Below, piece by piece: positions 10,884 through 20,880 of a stretch of 64,000 bases of DNA. Each line of letters begins with the position of its first letter. Positions within the stretch are counted from its first letter, which is position 1. A program made the translations under genes and the position numbers. Location of the stretch: the NCBI GenBank assembly GCA_903889815.1, contig CAISYX010000016.1, forward strand, positions 1 to 64,000, in the 5' to 3' direction. This DNA comes from an uncultured Gammaproteobacteria bacterium (lineage in GTDB: Bacteria; Pseudomonadota; Gammaproteobacteria; Pseudomonadales; Pseudohongiellaceae). Below the pieces are notes generated by a model. It was given only the letters and a program-made list of their open reading frames with translations. It was not told where the DNA came from and did no database searches.

Positions 10884-12563
10884 ATGGAATCCTTAAAATA
10901 CCTCATCATCGGTGGCCTCGCGGTCGTGTCTTATATGCTTCTGCTTGCGTGGCAGGAAGATTATCCAAGGGTTGCAGTCTCTGAACCTGTTACTGCGCAA
11001 GTCGCGCCGGCAGCCATTGACACGCCGACTGCGCCAGCATCAGCTGCGGCCGTTTCAAGTTCAGACGTGCCAAATGTTACTTCACCCAGCACTTCGCCGT
11101 CTCCGCAGGTCGGCGACACTCGCATCATCGTTTCAACTGACGTATTGCACGTAACTTTGGATAGAAACGGTGGAGATATTCTCGAAATATCTTTACCACA
11201 GTACAAGCGCCAGATTGATGTTGAGAATGACCCCTTCATTCTCCTCGAAAGCAATGCTCAAAGAACATATGTTGCCAAGAGTGGCCTGGTCGGACGCAAC
11301 GGCATAGACAATACCACTCGCGCACTTTACTCTGCATCCTCAGACAGTTTCACATTGAGTGACTCAGCCGACTTCATCGAGATCGACTTGCTGCATGTTG
11401 CCTCCAACGGGGTGCAAATAACCAAGCGATTTACATTTGAGCGAGGCAGCTATCTTGTCAAGCTCAGTTACATCGTGAACAACACGACAAGCAGTGTCTG
11501 GCAGGCCAATCTGTTCGGTCAGATCAACAGAACAACATTTCCAGACCCCAGCAGTGCTGGTGGGGTGGGGATGTCATCATTCATGGGTTTCGCCGCCACC
11601 TCTCTCGATGACCCCTACTACAAAGTAGATTTTGGCGATGTCAACAACGGCATACCGCCACATGAGCTGACTGGCGGGTGGATCGCCATGAGCCAGCATT
11701 ATTTTCTGTCCGCCTGGATTCCGTCCGGTGATGCGCTTCATACTTTTTCCATACGCAGAAGCCCGCAAAACCCAAGCGAGTACATAGCAGGGTTTACCGG
11801 ACCTGAATTTACCGTAGCGCCCGGTACTGAATTGACCCAGCAAGTGTCCTTTTATGCAGGCCCAAAGGATCAATACGTCCTCAAGGAAATTTCACCAAAT
11901 CTCGATCTGACGATAGACTACGGGTGGCTTTGGTTTGTTGCTTCGCCCATTTACTGGTTGCTGACAAAAATCAATGCGCTCGTCGGAAACTACGGGTGGT
12001 CCATTCTCCTTTTGACTGTCACTGTCAAAGGACTGTTCTACAAATTATCTGCAACCAGCTACCGCTCAATGGCGAACATGCGTCGCGTTATGCCCAAGAT
12101 GGTCCAGCTCAAGGAACGTCACGGCGATGACAAAATGAAATTGCAGAAAGCGACGATGGAGCTTTATCAAAAGGAAAAGATCAATCCCTTCGGTGGTTGT
12201 CTACCCATGCTGGTGCAAATGCCGGTGTTTATCGCTTTGTATTGGGTATTGATGGAAAGCGTTGAATTACGACAGGCACCTTTCATTCTCTGGATCAACG
12301 ACCTTTCAGTAATGGATCCATTCTTTGTACTGCCATTGCTGATGGGCATATCCATGTATGCACAATCTCTGCTGAGCCCGGCACCTGCAGATCCCATGCA
12401 AGCGAAGATAATGCGATTCATGCCTGTCGTAATGACGGTCTTCTTCTTGTGGTTCCCTGCCGGACTAGTACTGTACTGGCTTGCCAACAGCGTACTCGGG
12501 ATCATGCAACAGTGGTACATCACGCGGAAAATCGACAAGGAGTACGAGGCCAAAAAAGCCTGA
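10884..12563 (+). CDS. yidC: Membrane protein insertase YidC
   Basis: Oxa1-family insertase that places proteins in the inner membrane alone or with SecYEG. The 559-residue product has an N-terminal anchor (about residues 4-22), a Pro/Ala/Ser-rich linker, the large periplasmic beta-sandwich domain (about 75-340), and a C-terminal block of five membrane helices. The cytoplasmic hairpin includes MVQLKERHGDDKMKL, followed by NPFGGCLPMLVQMPVF. The groove position that is Arg in E. coli (RGIMYPL) is Lys here (KGLFYKL), a conservative change. mnmE follows after 7 bp. Confidence 0.97.
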   Translation: MESLKYLIIGGLAVVSYMLLLAWQEDYPRVAVSEPVTAQVAPAAIDTPTAPASAAAVSSSDVPNVTSPSTSPSPQVGDTRIIVSTDVLHVTLDRNGGDILEISLPQYKRQIDVENDPFILLESNAQRTYVAKSGLVGRNGIDNTTRALYSASSDSFTLSDSADFIEIDLLHVASNGVQITKRFTFERGSYLVKLSYIVNNTTSSVWQANLFGQINRTTFPDPSSAGGVGMSSFMGFAATSLDDPYYKVDFGDVNNGIPPHELTGGWIAMSQHYFLSAWIPSGDALHTFSIRRSPQNPSEYIAGFTGPEFTVAPGTELTQQVSFYAGPKDQYVLKEISPNLDLTIDYGWLWFVASPIYWLLTKINALVGNYGWSILLLTVTVKGLFYKLSATSYRSMANMRRVMPKMVQLKERHGDDKMKLQKATMELYQKEKINPFGGCLPMLVQMPVFIALYWVLMESVELRQAPFILWINDLSVMDPFFVLPLLMGISMYAQSLLSPAPADPMQAKIMRFMPVVMTVFFLWFPAGLVLYWLANSVLGIMQQWYITRKIDKEYEAKKA

Positions 12564-12570
12564 TACTGCC

Positions 12571-13974
12571 ATGTCGTTATCAATAGACAGCGACACCATC
12601 TGCGCAATTACTACACCGCCAGGAAAAAGTGGCGTCGGTGTAGTCCGGGTTTCTGGTCCCCTTTGCTTGCAAATCGCAAAGGGTATTCTCGGTTTTTCTC
12701 CGATCCCTCGTCATGCACATTACTCCGCATTTCTTGACCAGAATGGCGAGCCAGTGGACAAAGGAATTGCTCTCTATTTTGCGTCACCGAACTCCTTTAC
12801 CGGCGAAGACATACTGGAACTCCAGGGCCATGGTGGTTACTTCATCCTTGATTTGTTGGTGAAGGAAGTCATCAAGTATGGAGCAAGAATTGCAAGACCT
12901 GGCGAGTTTTCAGAACGAGCTTTCCTTAACGGAAAAATAGATCTGGCACAAGCCGAAGCGATTGCTGATCTTATTGAGTCCAGCAGCTCCGCTGCAGCAA
13001 GGAGCGCTGTTCGGACTTTACAGGGAGACTTTTCAAAACTGATTTACTCGGTGACAGAGTCAATTGTTGAATTGCGAGTATTCATTGAAGCTGCAATTGA
13101 CTTTGCCGATGAGGAAATCGACTTCCTTACAAAAGGTCGAACGGTAGCAAGACTGAGTGAGATCATTGCATCTCTAGACGATATTTTCAGCCGCGCCAAG
13201 CAAGGCAGCATTCTGCGCGAAGGTATGTCTGTCGTTATTGCTGGAAAGCCAAATGCTGGAAAGTCCAGCTTGTTGAATGCTCTTGCTGGTAAAGATACGG
13301 CGATAGTGACCGAAATTGCCGGGACTACTCGTGACACCCTTCTTGAACACTTGAACATTGATGGCATGCCGTTACATGTAACAGATACGGCAGGATTGCG
13401 AGAAAGCAACGATCCTGTCGAGCGAGAAGGCATACGAAGGGCCTTGAGCGCGATTGACCAAGCCGATCGCATTCTGCTTGTTGTTGATTCTGTCAATGAC
13501 TCACTGGACGCTTCGTGCATTCAGGAGTACCTCGAAAGCATGGAACCCTTCTTCAAGACTACCAGTCTGGATCCAGCACGAATAACCATCATTCAAAACA
13601 AAATTGATCTGCAGATGAAAGCGCCTGCTTTGGAAACCCATCCAATTGCCGAAAATCAGTCACTAACCACTGTTTACTTGTCGGCAAAGCACAAGAAGGG
13701 CATCGATATCCTGCAACAGCACCTGAAATCCTGCATGGGCTTTCAGGCGTCCGAAGAGGGCTGTTTTACAGCAAGGCGAAGGCACCTTCAGGCGCTGGAG
13801 TCCTCGCGTAACCACCTTCAAAGGGCACATGATCAGCTTTCATTTCAAAGATCCTCCGAGCTGGTTGCAGAAGATCTGCGCTTGGCGCACCGGTATCTTG
13901 GAGATATAACCGGAGAATTTACCGCTGATGACCTGCTGGGTAGAATTTTTTCCAGCTTTTGTATTGGAAAATAA
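12571..13974 (+). CDS. mnmE: tRNA-5-carboxymethylaminomethyl-uridine(34) synthesis GTPase MnmE
   Basis: GTPase that with MnmG modifies the wobble uridine of several tRNAs. The ATG at 12571 gives MSLSIDSDTICAITTPPG and 467 residues; upstream in-frame codons overlap yidC and have no family match. The N-terminal tetrahydrofolate-binding domain is followed by the inserted G domain with G1 GKPNAGKSS, G2 GTTRDT, G3 DTAGLRES, G4 NKID and G5 SAK. The protein ends with the conserved FCIGK whose Cys is functionally important. mnmG lies downstream but after a 380-bp AT-rich gap. Confidence 0.97.
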   Translation: MSLSIDSDTICAITTPPGKSGVGVVRVSGPLCLQIAKGILGFSPIPRHAHYSAFLDQNGEPVDKGIALYFASPNSFTGEDILELQGHGGYFILDLLVKEVIKYGARIARPGEFSERAFLNGKIDLAQAEAIADLIESSSSAAARSAVRTLQGDFSKLIYSVTESIVELRVFIEAAIDFADEEIDFLTKGRTVARLSEIIASLDDIFSRAKQGSILREGMSVVIAGKPNAGKSSLLNALAGKDTAIVTEIAGTTRDTLLEHLNIDGMPLHVTDTAGLRESNDPVEREGIRRALSAIDQADRILLVVDSVNDSLDASCIQEYLESMEPFFKTTSLDPARITIIQNKIDLQMKAPALETHPIAENQSLTTVYLSAKHKKGIDILQQHLKSCMGFQASEEGCFTARRRHLQALESSRNHLQRAHDQLSFQRSSELVAEDLRLAHRYLGDITGEFTADDLLGRIFSSFCIGK

Positions 13975-14354
13975 TGCTGTGTATCAAGCTGTGATTAACA
14001 ATGGAAAACCATATCCATAACCGGTGGATCAAAATCCCAGTAAAATCTCGAATGTATAAAGTCCCCCTTTGAACACAGGAAGTTCACGGCTTGCAAAGAG
14101 CTTAAACCACACTAGTCAACAGACTTATTTTTTCACAACAATATGATTTTTATAAAAAATATACACTTTTCAACAGAAAGTGCTGTCGCCATAATTAGTA
14201 ACATCATTAAGTACTTATCTTAAACATTTATATTTAGAGATATGTTTTTGTTTGTTTGTATAACTGCAACAGGCTGTTTTTTATAGCTTCAAATTTCAAT
14301 TTGAGGGCTTATACTGTCCCACCCTTGATCCTTGGCTCATTCACCGGGTAAATA
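13975..14354. other. AT-rich intergenic region between mnmE and mnmG
   Basis: A 380-bp gap with no credible gene, clearly AT-richer than its surroundings, especially 14125-14300. I see no perfect DnaA box. Near matches are TTTTTCACA at 14129-14137 (one mismatch) and TGTGATTAA at 13990-13998 (two mismatches). The mnmG promoter candidate is at its right end. In E. coli the origin lies beside mnmG, so this is a secondary origin candidate or an origin-associated relic. Confidence 0.5.
14288..14315 (+). promoter_or_regulatory. Putative mnmG promoter
   Basis: TTCAAA at 14288-14293 and TATACT at 14310-14315 are separated by 16 bp, about 40 bp upstream of the mnmG start. The -10 matches 5 of 6 consensus positions and the -35 matches 4 of 6. 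Confidence 0.5.
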
Positions 14355-16265
14355 ATGATCTTTTCGAAAGAATACGACGTCATCGTGGTCGGTGGCGGAC
14401 ATGCCGGCACGGAGGCAGCACTTGCTGCTGCCCGCATGGGTGTTCGTACCTTGCTGATTACTCATAATATCGAAACACTGGGTCAGATGTCCTGCAATCC
14501 TGCAATTGGCGGTATCGGCAAGACACACCTTGTCAAAGAGATTGACGCTCTGGGTGGTGCGATGGCACGAGCCACGGACCGAGCGGGAATACAATTCAGA
14601 ATTCTCAATAGCAGCAAGGGTCCTGCCGTGCGCGCTACGCGAGCACAGGCAGATCGTGCCTTGTACAAGTCAGCTGTCAGAAGCATCCTGGAAAACCAGC
14701 AAAATCTTGACATTTTCCAGCAAGCGGTCGATGACCTTGTTGTGAATCACGGCAAAGTGGCTGGTGTAGTGACACAGATGGGATTACGTATCATGGCCGG
14801 GCGGGTTGTTCTCACCACAGGCACTTTCCTGGGCGGCAAGATCCATATCGGACTTGAAAACAGCGCAGGCGGCCGGGCAGGTGATCCACCATCCATTGCG
14901 CTGGCAAGAAGACTTCGAGAGTTGCCTTTCAATGTCGGACGACTCAAGACAGGGACCCCACCTCGAATTGATGCGAGATCTGTGGATTTTTCTGTCATGC
15001 AGGTACAGCCAGGCGATACACCAACGCCAGTAATGTCCTATCTCGGAAATGTTGAAGAGCACCCACGCCAGATCAATTGCTACATCACCAATACCAATGA
15101 GCGTTGCCACGACATAATCCGTGGTGGTCTGGACAGATCGCCCATGTACACGGGGATCATCGAAGGGCTGGGACCACGGTATTGCCCATCAATTGAAGAC
15201 AAGGTAATGCGTTTTGCTGACAAGACATCCCACCAGATATTTGTCGAACCTGAGGGGCTCAGTACGCACGAGCTCTACCCCAATGGCATTTCAACCAGCC
15301 TTCCATTTGATGTTCAGCTGGCATTGGTAAGAGAAATCAAGGGGTTCGAGAACGCCCACATCACCAGGCCGGGTTATGCGATCGAGTATGACTTCTTCGA
15401 CCCTCGAGATCTGCATTACTCACTCGAAACCAGATTCATCGAGGGCCTTTACTTTGCAGGTCAGATCAATGGCACTACCGGTTACGAAGAAGCAGCAGCA
15501 CAGGGCTTGCTTGCAGGGTTGAATGCAGGGCTGGCAGCACAGGGCAAAGAGCACTGGTGTCCTCGCAGGGATGAGGCCTATATCGGAGTACTGGTTGACG
15601 ACCTTATCAGTCTTGGCACCAACGAACCGTACAGAATGTTTACCAGCCGAGCGGAGTATCGTTTGCTCTTGAGAGAAGACAACGCTGATCTGAGACTTAC
15701 CAGTATTGGTCGAGATCTTGGACTTGTGGATGACAAGCGCTGGACACTTTTCAACCGCAAGCGTGATGCTATTGACGCTGAATTGGCAAGGCTGCGTACG
15801 GTCTGGATCCAACCAGAAACTGAAAAGGCTTTTAAAATCAATGAAATGATAGAGAAGCCCATTTCAAGAGAATACAGCCTTGCTGATTTGCTCGCCAGGC
15901 CGGAAGTGCGCTACGAAAATCTGCTGAACGCAATTTCTGAAAAGGAAAGACACGGCACAGAAGGGCCCGAAATCGCCAGACAAATCAATGAGCAGGTAGA
16001 GATACACATAAAATACCAAGGCTATATTGATCGGCAGGAAGAAGATATCAAGAAGTTGAAGCGACAGGACAACACAATCCTGCCCCAGGATTTTGATTAT
16101 TCTCAGATGCAGGGCTTGTCTAACGAGCTCAAACAGAAGTTGCTCAAGGCAAGGCCAGAGACCATAGCCAGGGCCACTAGAATTCCTGGAATGACTCCCG
16201 CAGCGATTTCCTTGTTGCTGATCTACCTCAAAAAGTACGACGCAATTCGCAAGAAGTCGGCTTGA
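14355..16265 (+). CDS. mnmG: tRNA uridine-5-carboxymethylaminomethyl(34) synthesis enzyme MnmG
   Basis: FAD-dependent partner of MnmE in wobble-uridine modification (also called GidA). The 636-residue product starts with the FAD-binding Rossmann motif [19 protein letters not shown]. It contains the family signature regions [11 protein letters not shown] and [16 protein letters not shown]. The C-terminal helical domain ends in the typical ALLIYLKK-like stretch. rsmG follows closely, and the pair is the classic gidA-gidB unit beside the origin. Confidence 0.97.
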   Translation: MIFSKEYDVIVVGGGHAGTEAALAAARMGVRTLLITHNIETLGQMSCNPAIGGIGKTHLVKEIDALGGAMARATDRAGIQFRILNSSKGPAVRATRAQADRALYKSAVRSILENQQNLDIFQQAVDDLVVNHGKVAGVVTQMGLRIMAGRVVLTTGTFLGGKIHIGLENSAGGRAGDPPSIALARRLRELPFNVGRLKTGTPPRIDARSVDFSVMQVQPGDTPTPVMSYLGNVEEHPRQINCYITNTNERCHDIIRGGLDRSPMYTGIIEGLGPRYCPSIEDKVMRFADKTSHQIFVEPEGLSTHELYPNGISTSLPFDVQLALVREIKGFENAHITRPGYAIEYDFFDPRDLHYSLETRFIEGLYFAGQINGTTGYEEAAAQGLLAGLNAGLAAQGKEHWCPRRDEAYIGVLVDDLISLGTNEPYRMFTSRAEYRLLLREDNADLRLTSIGRDLGLVDDKRWTLFNRKRDAIDAELARLRTVWIQPETEKAFKINEMIEKPISREYSLADLLARPEVRYENLLNAISEKERHGTEGPEIARQINEQVEIHIKYQGYIDRQEEDIKKLKRQDNTILPQDFDYSQMQGLSNELKQKLLKARPETIARATRIPGMTPAAISLLLIYLKKYDAIRKKSA

Positions 16266-16285
16266 TCAAGGCGGGTAGCATCGGT

Positions 16286-16948
16286 ATGGAAAAGACTGGA
16301 TCACATTACCGAGCGGAACTACGCAGTGGGACGAATGCCTTGGGGCTTTCGTTGAGAGATCACCAAGTCAACCAGCTCGTCGACTATCTTGAATTGCTGC
16401 TCAAATGGAACAAGACGTTCAATCTTTCTGGAATCAAGGATTCTTCCAGCATGCTATCCAGGCATCTGCTGGACAGCCTGACACTTGTGTCCATGATTAC
16501 CGGTCGCTGTATTCTTGATGTTGGCACGGGGCCTGGGCTGCCGGGAATACCACTGGCGATTTGCTACCCGGAAAAAACCTTTGTGCTTCTCGACAGTAAT
16601 GGAAAGAAGACGCGGTTTGTCTTTCAAGCCAAGGTGCAACTGGGGCTTGCCAATGTAGAAGTGCGCAATCTTAGAATAGAGAACTTCCAGGAGCTGCTTC
16701 CAATCGACACTATTGTTACCAGGGCGTTTTCTTCCCTTGAGGATCTGGTGAAGCTCACGCAGCATCTTTTCAAGAGCGAAGCTCAGGACATGCAGCCAAG
16801 GATTCTGGCAATGAAGGGCGTGCTTCCAGCAGAGGAGCTCGCCCAGCTACCAGACAACGTAGCGATTGGAAGAGTCGTAAAAGTCAGTGTTCCTGGCTGT
16901 GACGGTGAGCGTCACATCATTGAACTGCTTGCAAAGAAAGCGGAGTAA
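16286..16948 (+). CDS. rsmG: 16S rRNA (guanine(527)-N7)-methyltransferase
   Basis: SAM-dependent enzyme (GidB) that methylates G527 of 16S rRNA, a site linked to streptomycin sensitivity. The ATG at 16286 gives 220 residues and an N-terminus of normal length. A TTG at 16262, overlapping the mnmG stop, would add eight residues. The SAM-binding motif DVGTGPGLPGIPLAI is at about residues 77-91, and the downstream RAFSSLEDL and GERHIIEL blocks are typical. parA begins 7 bp after the stop. Confidence 0.95.
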   Translation: MEKTGSHYRAELRSGTNALGLSLRDHQVNQLVDYLELLLKWNKTFNLSGIKDSSSMLSRHLLDSLTLVSMITGRCILDVGTGPGLPGIPLAICYPEKTFVLLDSNGKKTRFVFQAKVQLGLANVEVRNLRIENFQELLPIDTIVTRAFSSLEDLVKLTQHLFKSEAQDMQPRILAMKGVLPAEELAQLPDNVAIGRVVKVSVPGCDGERHIIELLAKKAE

Positions 16949-16955
16949 AGACGAA

Positions 16956-17735
16956 TTGGCCAAAGTAATCGCTGTTGCGAATCAGAAGGGTGGTGTTGGC
17001 AAAACAACAACCTCCGTCAATCTAGCTGCCTCACTGCGCGCCACGAAACGGCGCACTCTCCTGATAGATCTAGACCCGCAGGGCAATGCAACGATGGGAA
17101 GCGGAATCAACAAGGGTGATCTGTCCTTGTCAGTTTATGAAGTACTTATGGGCGAGGCAGTACTGGCGGATGCACTGTTGACTACGGCTGCTGGCGTAGA
17201 CATCTTGCCCGCCAATGGTGATCTCACAGCAGCTGAAGTGGCCTTGTTGCAGAGGGATGGATCTGAAGGTCGACTTAAATCCTTGATAGCAGACGTTGCT
17301 GATAAATACGATTTCATTGTCATAGATTGCCCACCGTCACTCAACATGCTGACTGTAAACGCGCTAGTGGCCGCACACGGCGTGATTATTCCGATGCAGT
17401 GTGAGTACTACGCGCTGGAAGGGTTGTCGGCATTGGTTGACACTATTCAGGCAATTGCTTCCGCCTTGAATCCTGGTCTTAAGATCGAAGGCATTCTGCG
17501 GACAATGTATGATCCTCGCAGCAAGTTGACCCTCGAAGTCTCCAACCAGTTGTTCACACATTTTGGCGACAAGGTTTATCGCACAGTAGTGCCACGGAAT
17601 ATTCGACTTGCAGAAGCACCAAGTTATGGCATGCCAGTGCTTCAGTACGACAGGCAATCACGTGGTGCAGTAGCTTACCTTGCGCTGGCAGGTGAGATGT
17701 TGAGGCGTCAGGAGCAGGCGGCACTTGCACAGTAA
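16956..17735 (+). CDS. parA: Chromosome partitioning ATPase ParA (Soj)
   Basis: Deviant Walker-type ATPase that positions ParB-parS complexes and so segregates the origin region. The start is a TTG at 16956 preceded by GGAG, giving AKVIAVANQKGGVGKTTT and about 259 residues; the longer in-frame ATG lies inside rsmG and adds residues foreign to the family. The Walker A' motif KGGVGKTTT, the switch region LIDLDPQGNAT and the motif VIDCPPSLNMLT are all intact. parB follows 43 bp downstream. Confidence 0.95.
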   Translation: MAKVIAVANQKGGVGKTTTSVNLAASLRATKRRTLLIDLDPQGNATMGSGINKGDLSLSVYEVLMGEAVLADALLTTAAGVDILPANGDLTAAEVALLQRDGSEGRLKSLIADVADKYDFIVIDCPPSLNMLTVNALVAAHGVIIPMQCEYYALEGLSALVDTIQAIASALNPGLKIEGILRTMYDPRSKLTLEVSNQLFTHFGDKVYRTVVPRNIRLAEAPSYGMPVLQYDRQSRGAVAYLALAGEMLRRQEQAALAQ

Positions 17736-17778
17736 CCAGGCATATCCCACCCAAAGAGTTCAGGAAAGTGGAACAAAC

Positions 17779-18675
17779 ATGACGGCCAAGAAAAAATTGG
17801 GCAGAGGGCTCGACGCGCTTCTGAGTGCCAGCAAGAGCCAGTCCTCTTCAAGCCAGGACGGGGCTGCGGATGCCTTGGTGCCTGTTGCAGACAAAGACGG
17901 AGAAATGCGCAACATCCCGATAGAGTTGATTCAACGAGGCAAATACCAGCCAAGAACAGATATGCATGAAGAGGCTCTTCAGGAGCTTGCAAGCTCTATC
18001 CGCGCCCAAGGTGTAATGCAGCCCATCGTAGTCCGGCCGATTTCAGATACACGATATGAGATCATTGCTGGCGAGCGCCGCTGGCGCGCCAGTCAGATTG
18101 CCGGCCTCGACAAGATCCCTGCGATTATCAAGCCAGTCTCTGACGAGTCTGCCATAGCCATGGCGCTAATCGAAAACATTCAGCGAGAAGATCTTAATCC
18201 TATTGAGGAGGCTATGGCGCTCAAGCGCCTTCAAGAAGAGTTTGAGTTGACACAACAAGAGGTCGCAGATGCGGTTGGCAAGTCGCGAGCGACAGTCACC
18301 AATCTCCTCCGCCTTATTGCTCTGAATCCTGATGTTCGCTTGATGTTGGAACATGGCGACATCGAAATGGGTCATGCCCGCGCACTGCTCGCCCTCTCAG
18401 ATTTGAAACAGACGGAAGTGGCAAAATTGGTCGCTGGAAAGGGTCTTTCCGTTCGTCAGACCGAGTCATTGGTACGCAGAATACTGGTAGCCGCACCTGA
18501 CAAGAAGGCGAGTGAACTGGTGAGCGATCCCGATATTCGCAGGCTGGAAGAAAGACTTTCCGAGACACTTGGCGCTCGAGTCCAGATACAACACACGCCC
18601 AAAGGGGCTGGTAAATTGACATTGAAATACAACAGCCTGGATGAGCTGGATGGCATACTGGCTCATATAAAATGA
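17779..18675 (+). CDS. parB: Chromosome partitioning protein ParB (Spo0J)
   Basis: CTP-dependent DNA clamp that loads at parS and spreads, forming the substrate of ParA. From the ATG at 17779 the protein has 298 residues. Its N-terminal KKLGRGLDALL is the ParA-stimulating peptide. The CTP-binding domain includes GERRWRA and ENIQREDLNPIEEA. The helix-turn-helix (LTQQEVADAVGKSRATVTN) recognises parS, and a C-terminal dimerisation domain follows. Two parS palindromes lie 11-12 kb to the left, inside recF. Confidence 0.96.
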   Translation: MTAKKKLGRGLDALLSASKSQSSSSQDGAADALVPVADKDGEMRNIPIELIQRGKYQPRTDMHEEALQELASSIRAQGVMQPIVVRPISDTRYEIIAGERRWRASQIAGLDKIPAIIKPVSDESAIAMALIENIQREDLNPIEEAMALKRLQEEFELTQQEVADAVGKSRATVTNLLRLIALNPDVRLMLEHGDIEMGHARALLALSDLKQTEVAKLVAGKGLSVRQTESLVRRILVAAPDKKASELVSDPDIRRLEERLSETLGARVQIQHTPKGAGKLTLKYNSLDELDGILAHIK

Positions 18676-18688
18676 AGGCGTTTTGGAG

Positions 18689-18717
18689 TTGATTAGAACT
18701 ACCAATGTCCCTATAAT
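18689..18717 (+). promoter_or_regulatory. Promoter of the ATP synthase operon
   Basis: TTGATT at 18689-18694 and a perfect TATAAT at 18712-18717 are separated by 17 bp, 48 bp upstream of the atpI start and just after the parB stop. It is the best sigma-70 match noticed in the window. Confidence 0.75.
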
Positions 18718-18764
18718 GCTCTGCCTTTCAAGGCATTGGATGCTGCTGGAAAGCTGAACGAACT

Positions 18765-19151
18765 GTGTCAACCATAAAAGCTCCTCCAATCCAAAAAATA
18801 ATTGTCAGTCAGTTCATCACTGCAGTTCTTCTTGCAGTTGTCGGCTACGGGACACAGGATTTGGTAGTGGCTTATTCTTTGCTGTCTGGTGGCTTAATCT
18901 GCGCCATACCGAACGCGTACTTCTCTATAAAGGCGTTTCAGCACAGAGGCGCCAGAGCAGCAAAGAAAATCGTCAAAGCGTTTTATGTCGGTGAAGGAAT
19001 CAAGATCTTATTGACCTGCGCCGGTTTTGCCTTGGTCTTTGCATACGTAAAACCTTTGAGCACGCCAGCGCTTTTTTCAGGTTTCGTAGTTGTATATTTG
19101 ACAGGCTTGGTCTCGTTGATCGTGATGGAAACGAAGAAGCGCGGAATTTAA
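18765..19151 (+). CDS. atpI: ATP synthase subunit I
   Basis: Small membrane protein that assists assembly of the c-ring. The 128-residue product has four hydrophobic stretches, at about residues 12-30, 34-52, 75-95 and 98-118, as expected for AtpI. The start is GTG, the only in-frame start ahead of the first helix. It is the first gene after the operon promoter and precedes atpB by 34 bp. Confidence 0.92.
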   Translation: MSTIKAPPIQKIIVSQFITAVLLAVVGYGTQDLVVAYSLLSGGLICAIPNAYFSIKAFQHRGARAAKKIVKAFYVGEGIKILLTCAGFALVFAYVKPLSTPALFSGFVVVYLTGLVSLIVMETKKRGI

Positions 19152-19185
19152 GTCCCCCAAAATTTACTTTTATATAGTTTAATTC

Positions 19186-20034
19186 ATGGCAAATTCACAC
19201 GAAGTTGTAGAAACCGCACAAACGGCGTCAGAATACGTACAACACCATCTAGGGTTCCTGACCTATGGCCAGCACGCTGATGGTACATGGGGATTTGCCC
19301 ATTCAACTGAAGAAGCTGCAGAAATGGGCTTCTGGGCCATCAATGTAGACTCAATGATGATATCCCTTCTCTTGGGCGTATTGTTCCTTGGTCTTTTCCG
19401 CTTCTGCATTTCCAAGGCAACTTCCGGCAAGCCAGGTGGCTTGCAGAATTTCATAGAAATCATTGTCGAGATGGTGCAAACCAACGTCAAGAACACTTTC
19501 TTCGGCAAGAACGATCTCATTGGCCCTCTCGCACTCACAATTTTCTGCTGGATCTTCCTGATGAACACAATGGACTTGATCCCGGTAGATATTATACCGC
19601 TGTTCGCGCAATGGGTTGCCGGCGATCCGCATCTCTACTTCAAAGCAGTGCCAACAACCGACCTGAACATCACAGCCGGCTTTGCTATCGGCGTTTTCTT
19701 TCTGATTATTTACTACAGTATCAAAGTCAAAGGCCTCGGTGCGTTCCTCGGTGAATTTGCGTTCCATCCGTTCGGCAAGTGGGCTCTTCCTCTGAACCTG
19801 TTGCTGGAGTTGCCTGGATTCTTTGCGAAATTTGTTTCACTTGCTTTGCGACTCTACGGCAACTTCTTTGCCGGAGAGGTGATCTTCCTCGTGATCGCAC
19901 TTTTGGGCTACTGGCAGTTACCGCTGCATTTTGGCTGGTCGGTATTCCACATTCTGGTGGTCACATTGCAAGCCTACCTGTTCATGATGCTGACCATCGT
20001 GTACATGAACCAGGCTCATCAGTCGAGTCACTGA
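19186..20034 (+). CDS. atpB: ATP synthase F0 subunit a
   Basis: Membrane subunit that forms the two proton half-channels against the c-ring. The 282 residues include several membrane helices and the conserved block LALRLYGNFFAGEVIF. The essential stator arginine is R222 of this product, equivalent to R210 in E. coli. The N-terminal 45 residues are a periplasmic extension seen in related bacteria. The ATG has no clear ribosome site, so translation may depend on atpI coupling or on mRNA structure. Confidence 0.97.
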   Translation: MANSHEVVETAQTASEYVQHHLGFLTYGQHADGTWGFAHSTEEAAEMGFWAINVDSMMISLLLGVLFLGLFRFCISKATSGKPGGLQNFIEIIVEMVQTNVKNTFFGKNDLIGPLALTIFCWIFLMNTMDLIPVDIIPLFAQWVAGDPHLYFKAVPTTDLNITAGFAIGVFFLIIYYSIKVKGLGAFLGEFAFHPFGKWALPLNLLLELPGFFAKFVSLALRLYGNFFAGEVIFLVIALLGYWQLPLHFGWSVFHILVVTLQAYLFMMLTIVYMNQAHQSSH

Positions 20035-20082
20035 TACAAGTTAACAACGCTCTTTTAATTTTAGTAAACCTTGGAGATAAAA

Positions 20083-20325
20083 ATGGAAACTATACAAGCC
20101 TTTTCTTTGCTCTCAGCGGCAATAATTTTCGGCATATGCGGCGCCGGAACCGCAATCGGTTTTGGTAGCCTGGGCGGCAAGCTGATAGAGAGCTCTGCTC
20201 GTCAACCAGAACTGACGCCAAAACTGCAAACCCAGTTCTTCCTGGTAGCAGCATTCGTGGACGTAATCTCCATCATCGGCGTAGGTATGGCGTTTCTGTT
20301 CATTTTTGCAAACCCCTTCATCTGA
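20083..20325 (+). CDS. atpE: ATP synthase F0 subunit c
   Basis: Proteolipid that forms the rotating c-ring. The ATG at 20083 gives METIQAFSLLSAA and 80 residues; a TTG 12 bases upstream overlaps the GGAG ribosome site and is not the start. Two hairpin helices are joined by the polar loop ARQPEL. The ion-carrying acid is D60 in the second helix, and the Gln/Glu pattern of sodium-binding rings is absent, so the ring should be proton-driven. Confidence 0.97.
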   Translation: METIQAFSLLSAAIIFGICGAGTAIGFGSLGGKLIESSARQPELTPKLQTQFFLVAAFVDVISIIGVGMAFLFIFANPFI

Positions 20326-20399
20326 TCGACAGGGCGGATAGCCAGGCATTTGGTGGTTAGACCGATGTTGACTACAAATCTTTATTTTGGGGTACTTGC

Positions 20400-20870
20400 A
20401 TGAATCTCAACGCAACCATAATTGGGCAACTTATTGCGTTCGCAGTATTTGTCATGTTCTGCATGAAGTATGTCTGGCCGCCCATCACCGCGATCCTGGA
20501 GGAAAGACAAAACAAAATTGCTGACGGACTTGAGGCAGCAGAGCGAGCCCAGCGCGATTTGAATCTTGCACAGAACAAGGCCGCAGACGAGTTGCGCGCA
20601 GCGAAACAGCAGGGCGCTGAGCTGATTGAGCTGGCCAACAAGCGCGCGAATCAGATAATCGATGAAGCGAAAGACAAGGCTCGACTCGAAGGCCAGCGTC
20701 TGATTGCAGCCGCTCAAGCCGAAATCACCATGGAAACGCAAAGAGCCAGAGAAGCATTGCGAGCACAGGTTGCTGCAATTGCAGTGGCAGGCGCAGAGAA
20801 GATTCTGGAATCCACGATCGATCAAGCCGCCAATGAAGAGCTTATTAACAAGCTCGCAGCAGAGCTATAG
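20400..20870 (+). CDS. atpF: ATP synthase F0 subunit b
   Basis: Peripheral-stalk subunit linking F0 to F1. The 156-residue product has one N-terminal membrane helix (about residues 5-25, ending VWPPI) and a long charged coiled-coil rich in Ala, Glu, Arg and Gln, as in E. coli AtpF. It lies 74 bp after atpE; atpH begins 10 bp after its stop. Confidence 0.96.
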   Translation: MNLNATIIGQLIAFAVFVMFCMKYVWPPITAILEERQNKIADGLEAAERAQRDLNLAQNKAADELRAAKQQGAELIELANKRANQIIDEAKDKARLEGQRLIAAAQAEITMETQRAREALRAQVAAIAVAGAEKILESTIDQAANEELINKLAAEL

Positions 20871-20880
20871 GCGATAAGCA

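Noticed and set aside
20083..20325. Sodium-driven ATP synthase
   Set aside because: Subunit c has Asp at position 60 and lacks the Gln/Glu and Ser/Thr pattern of sodium-binding rings.
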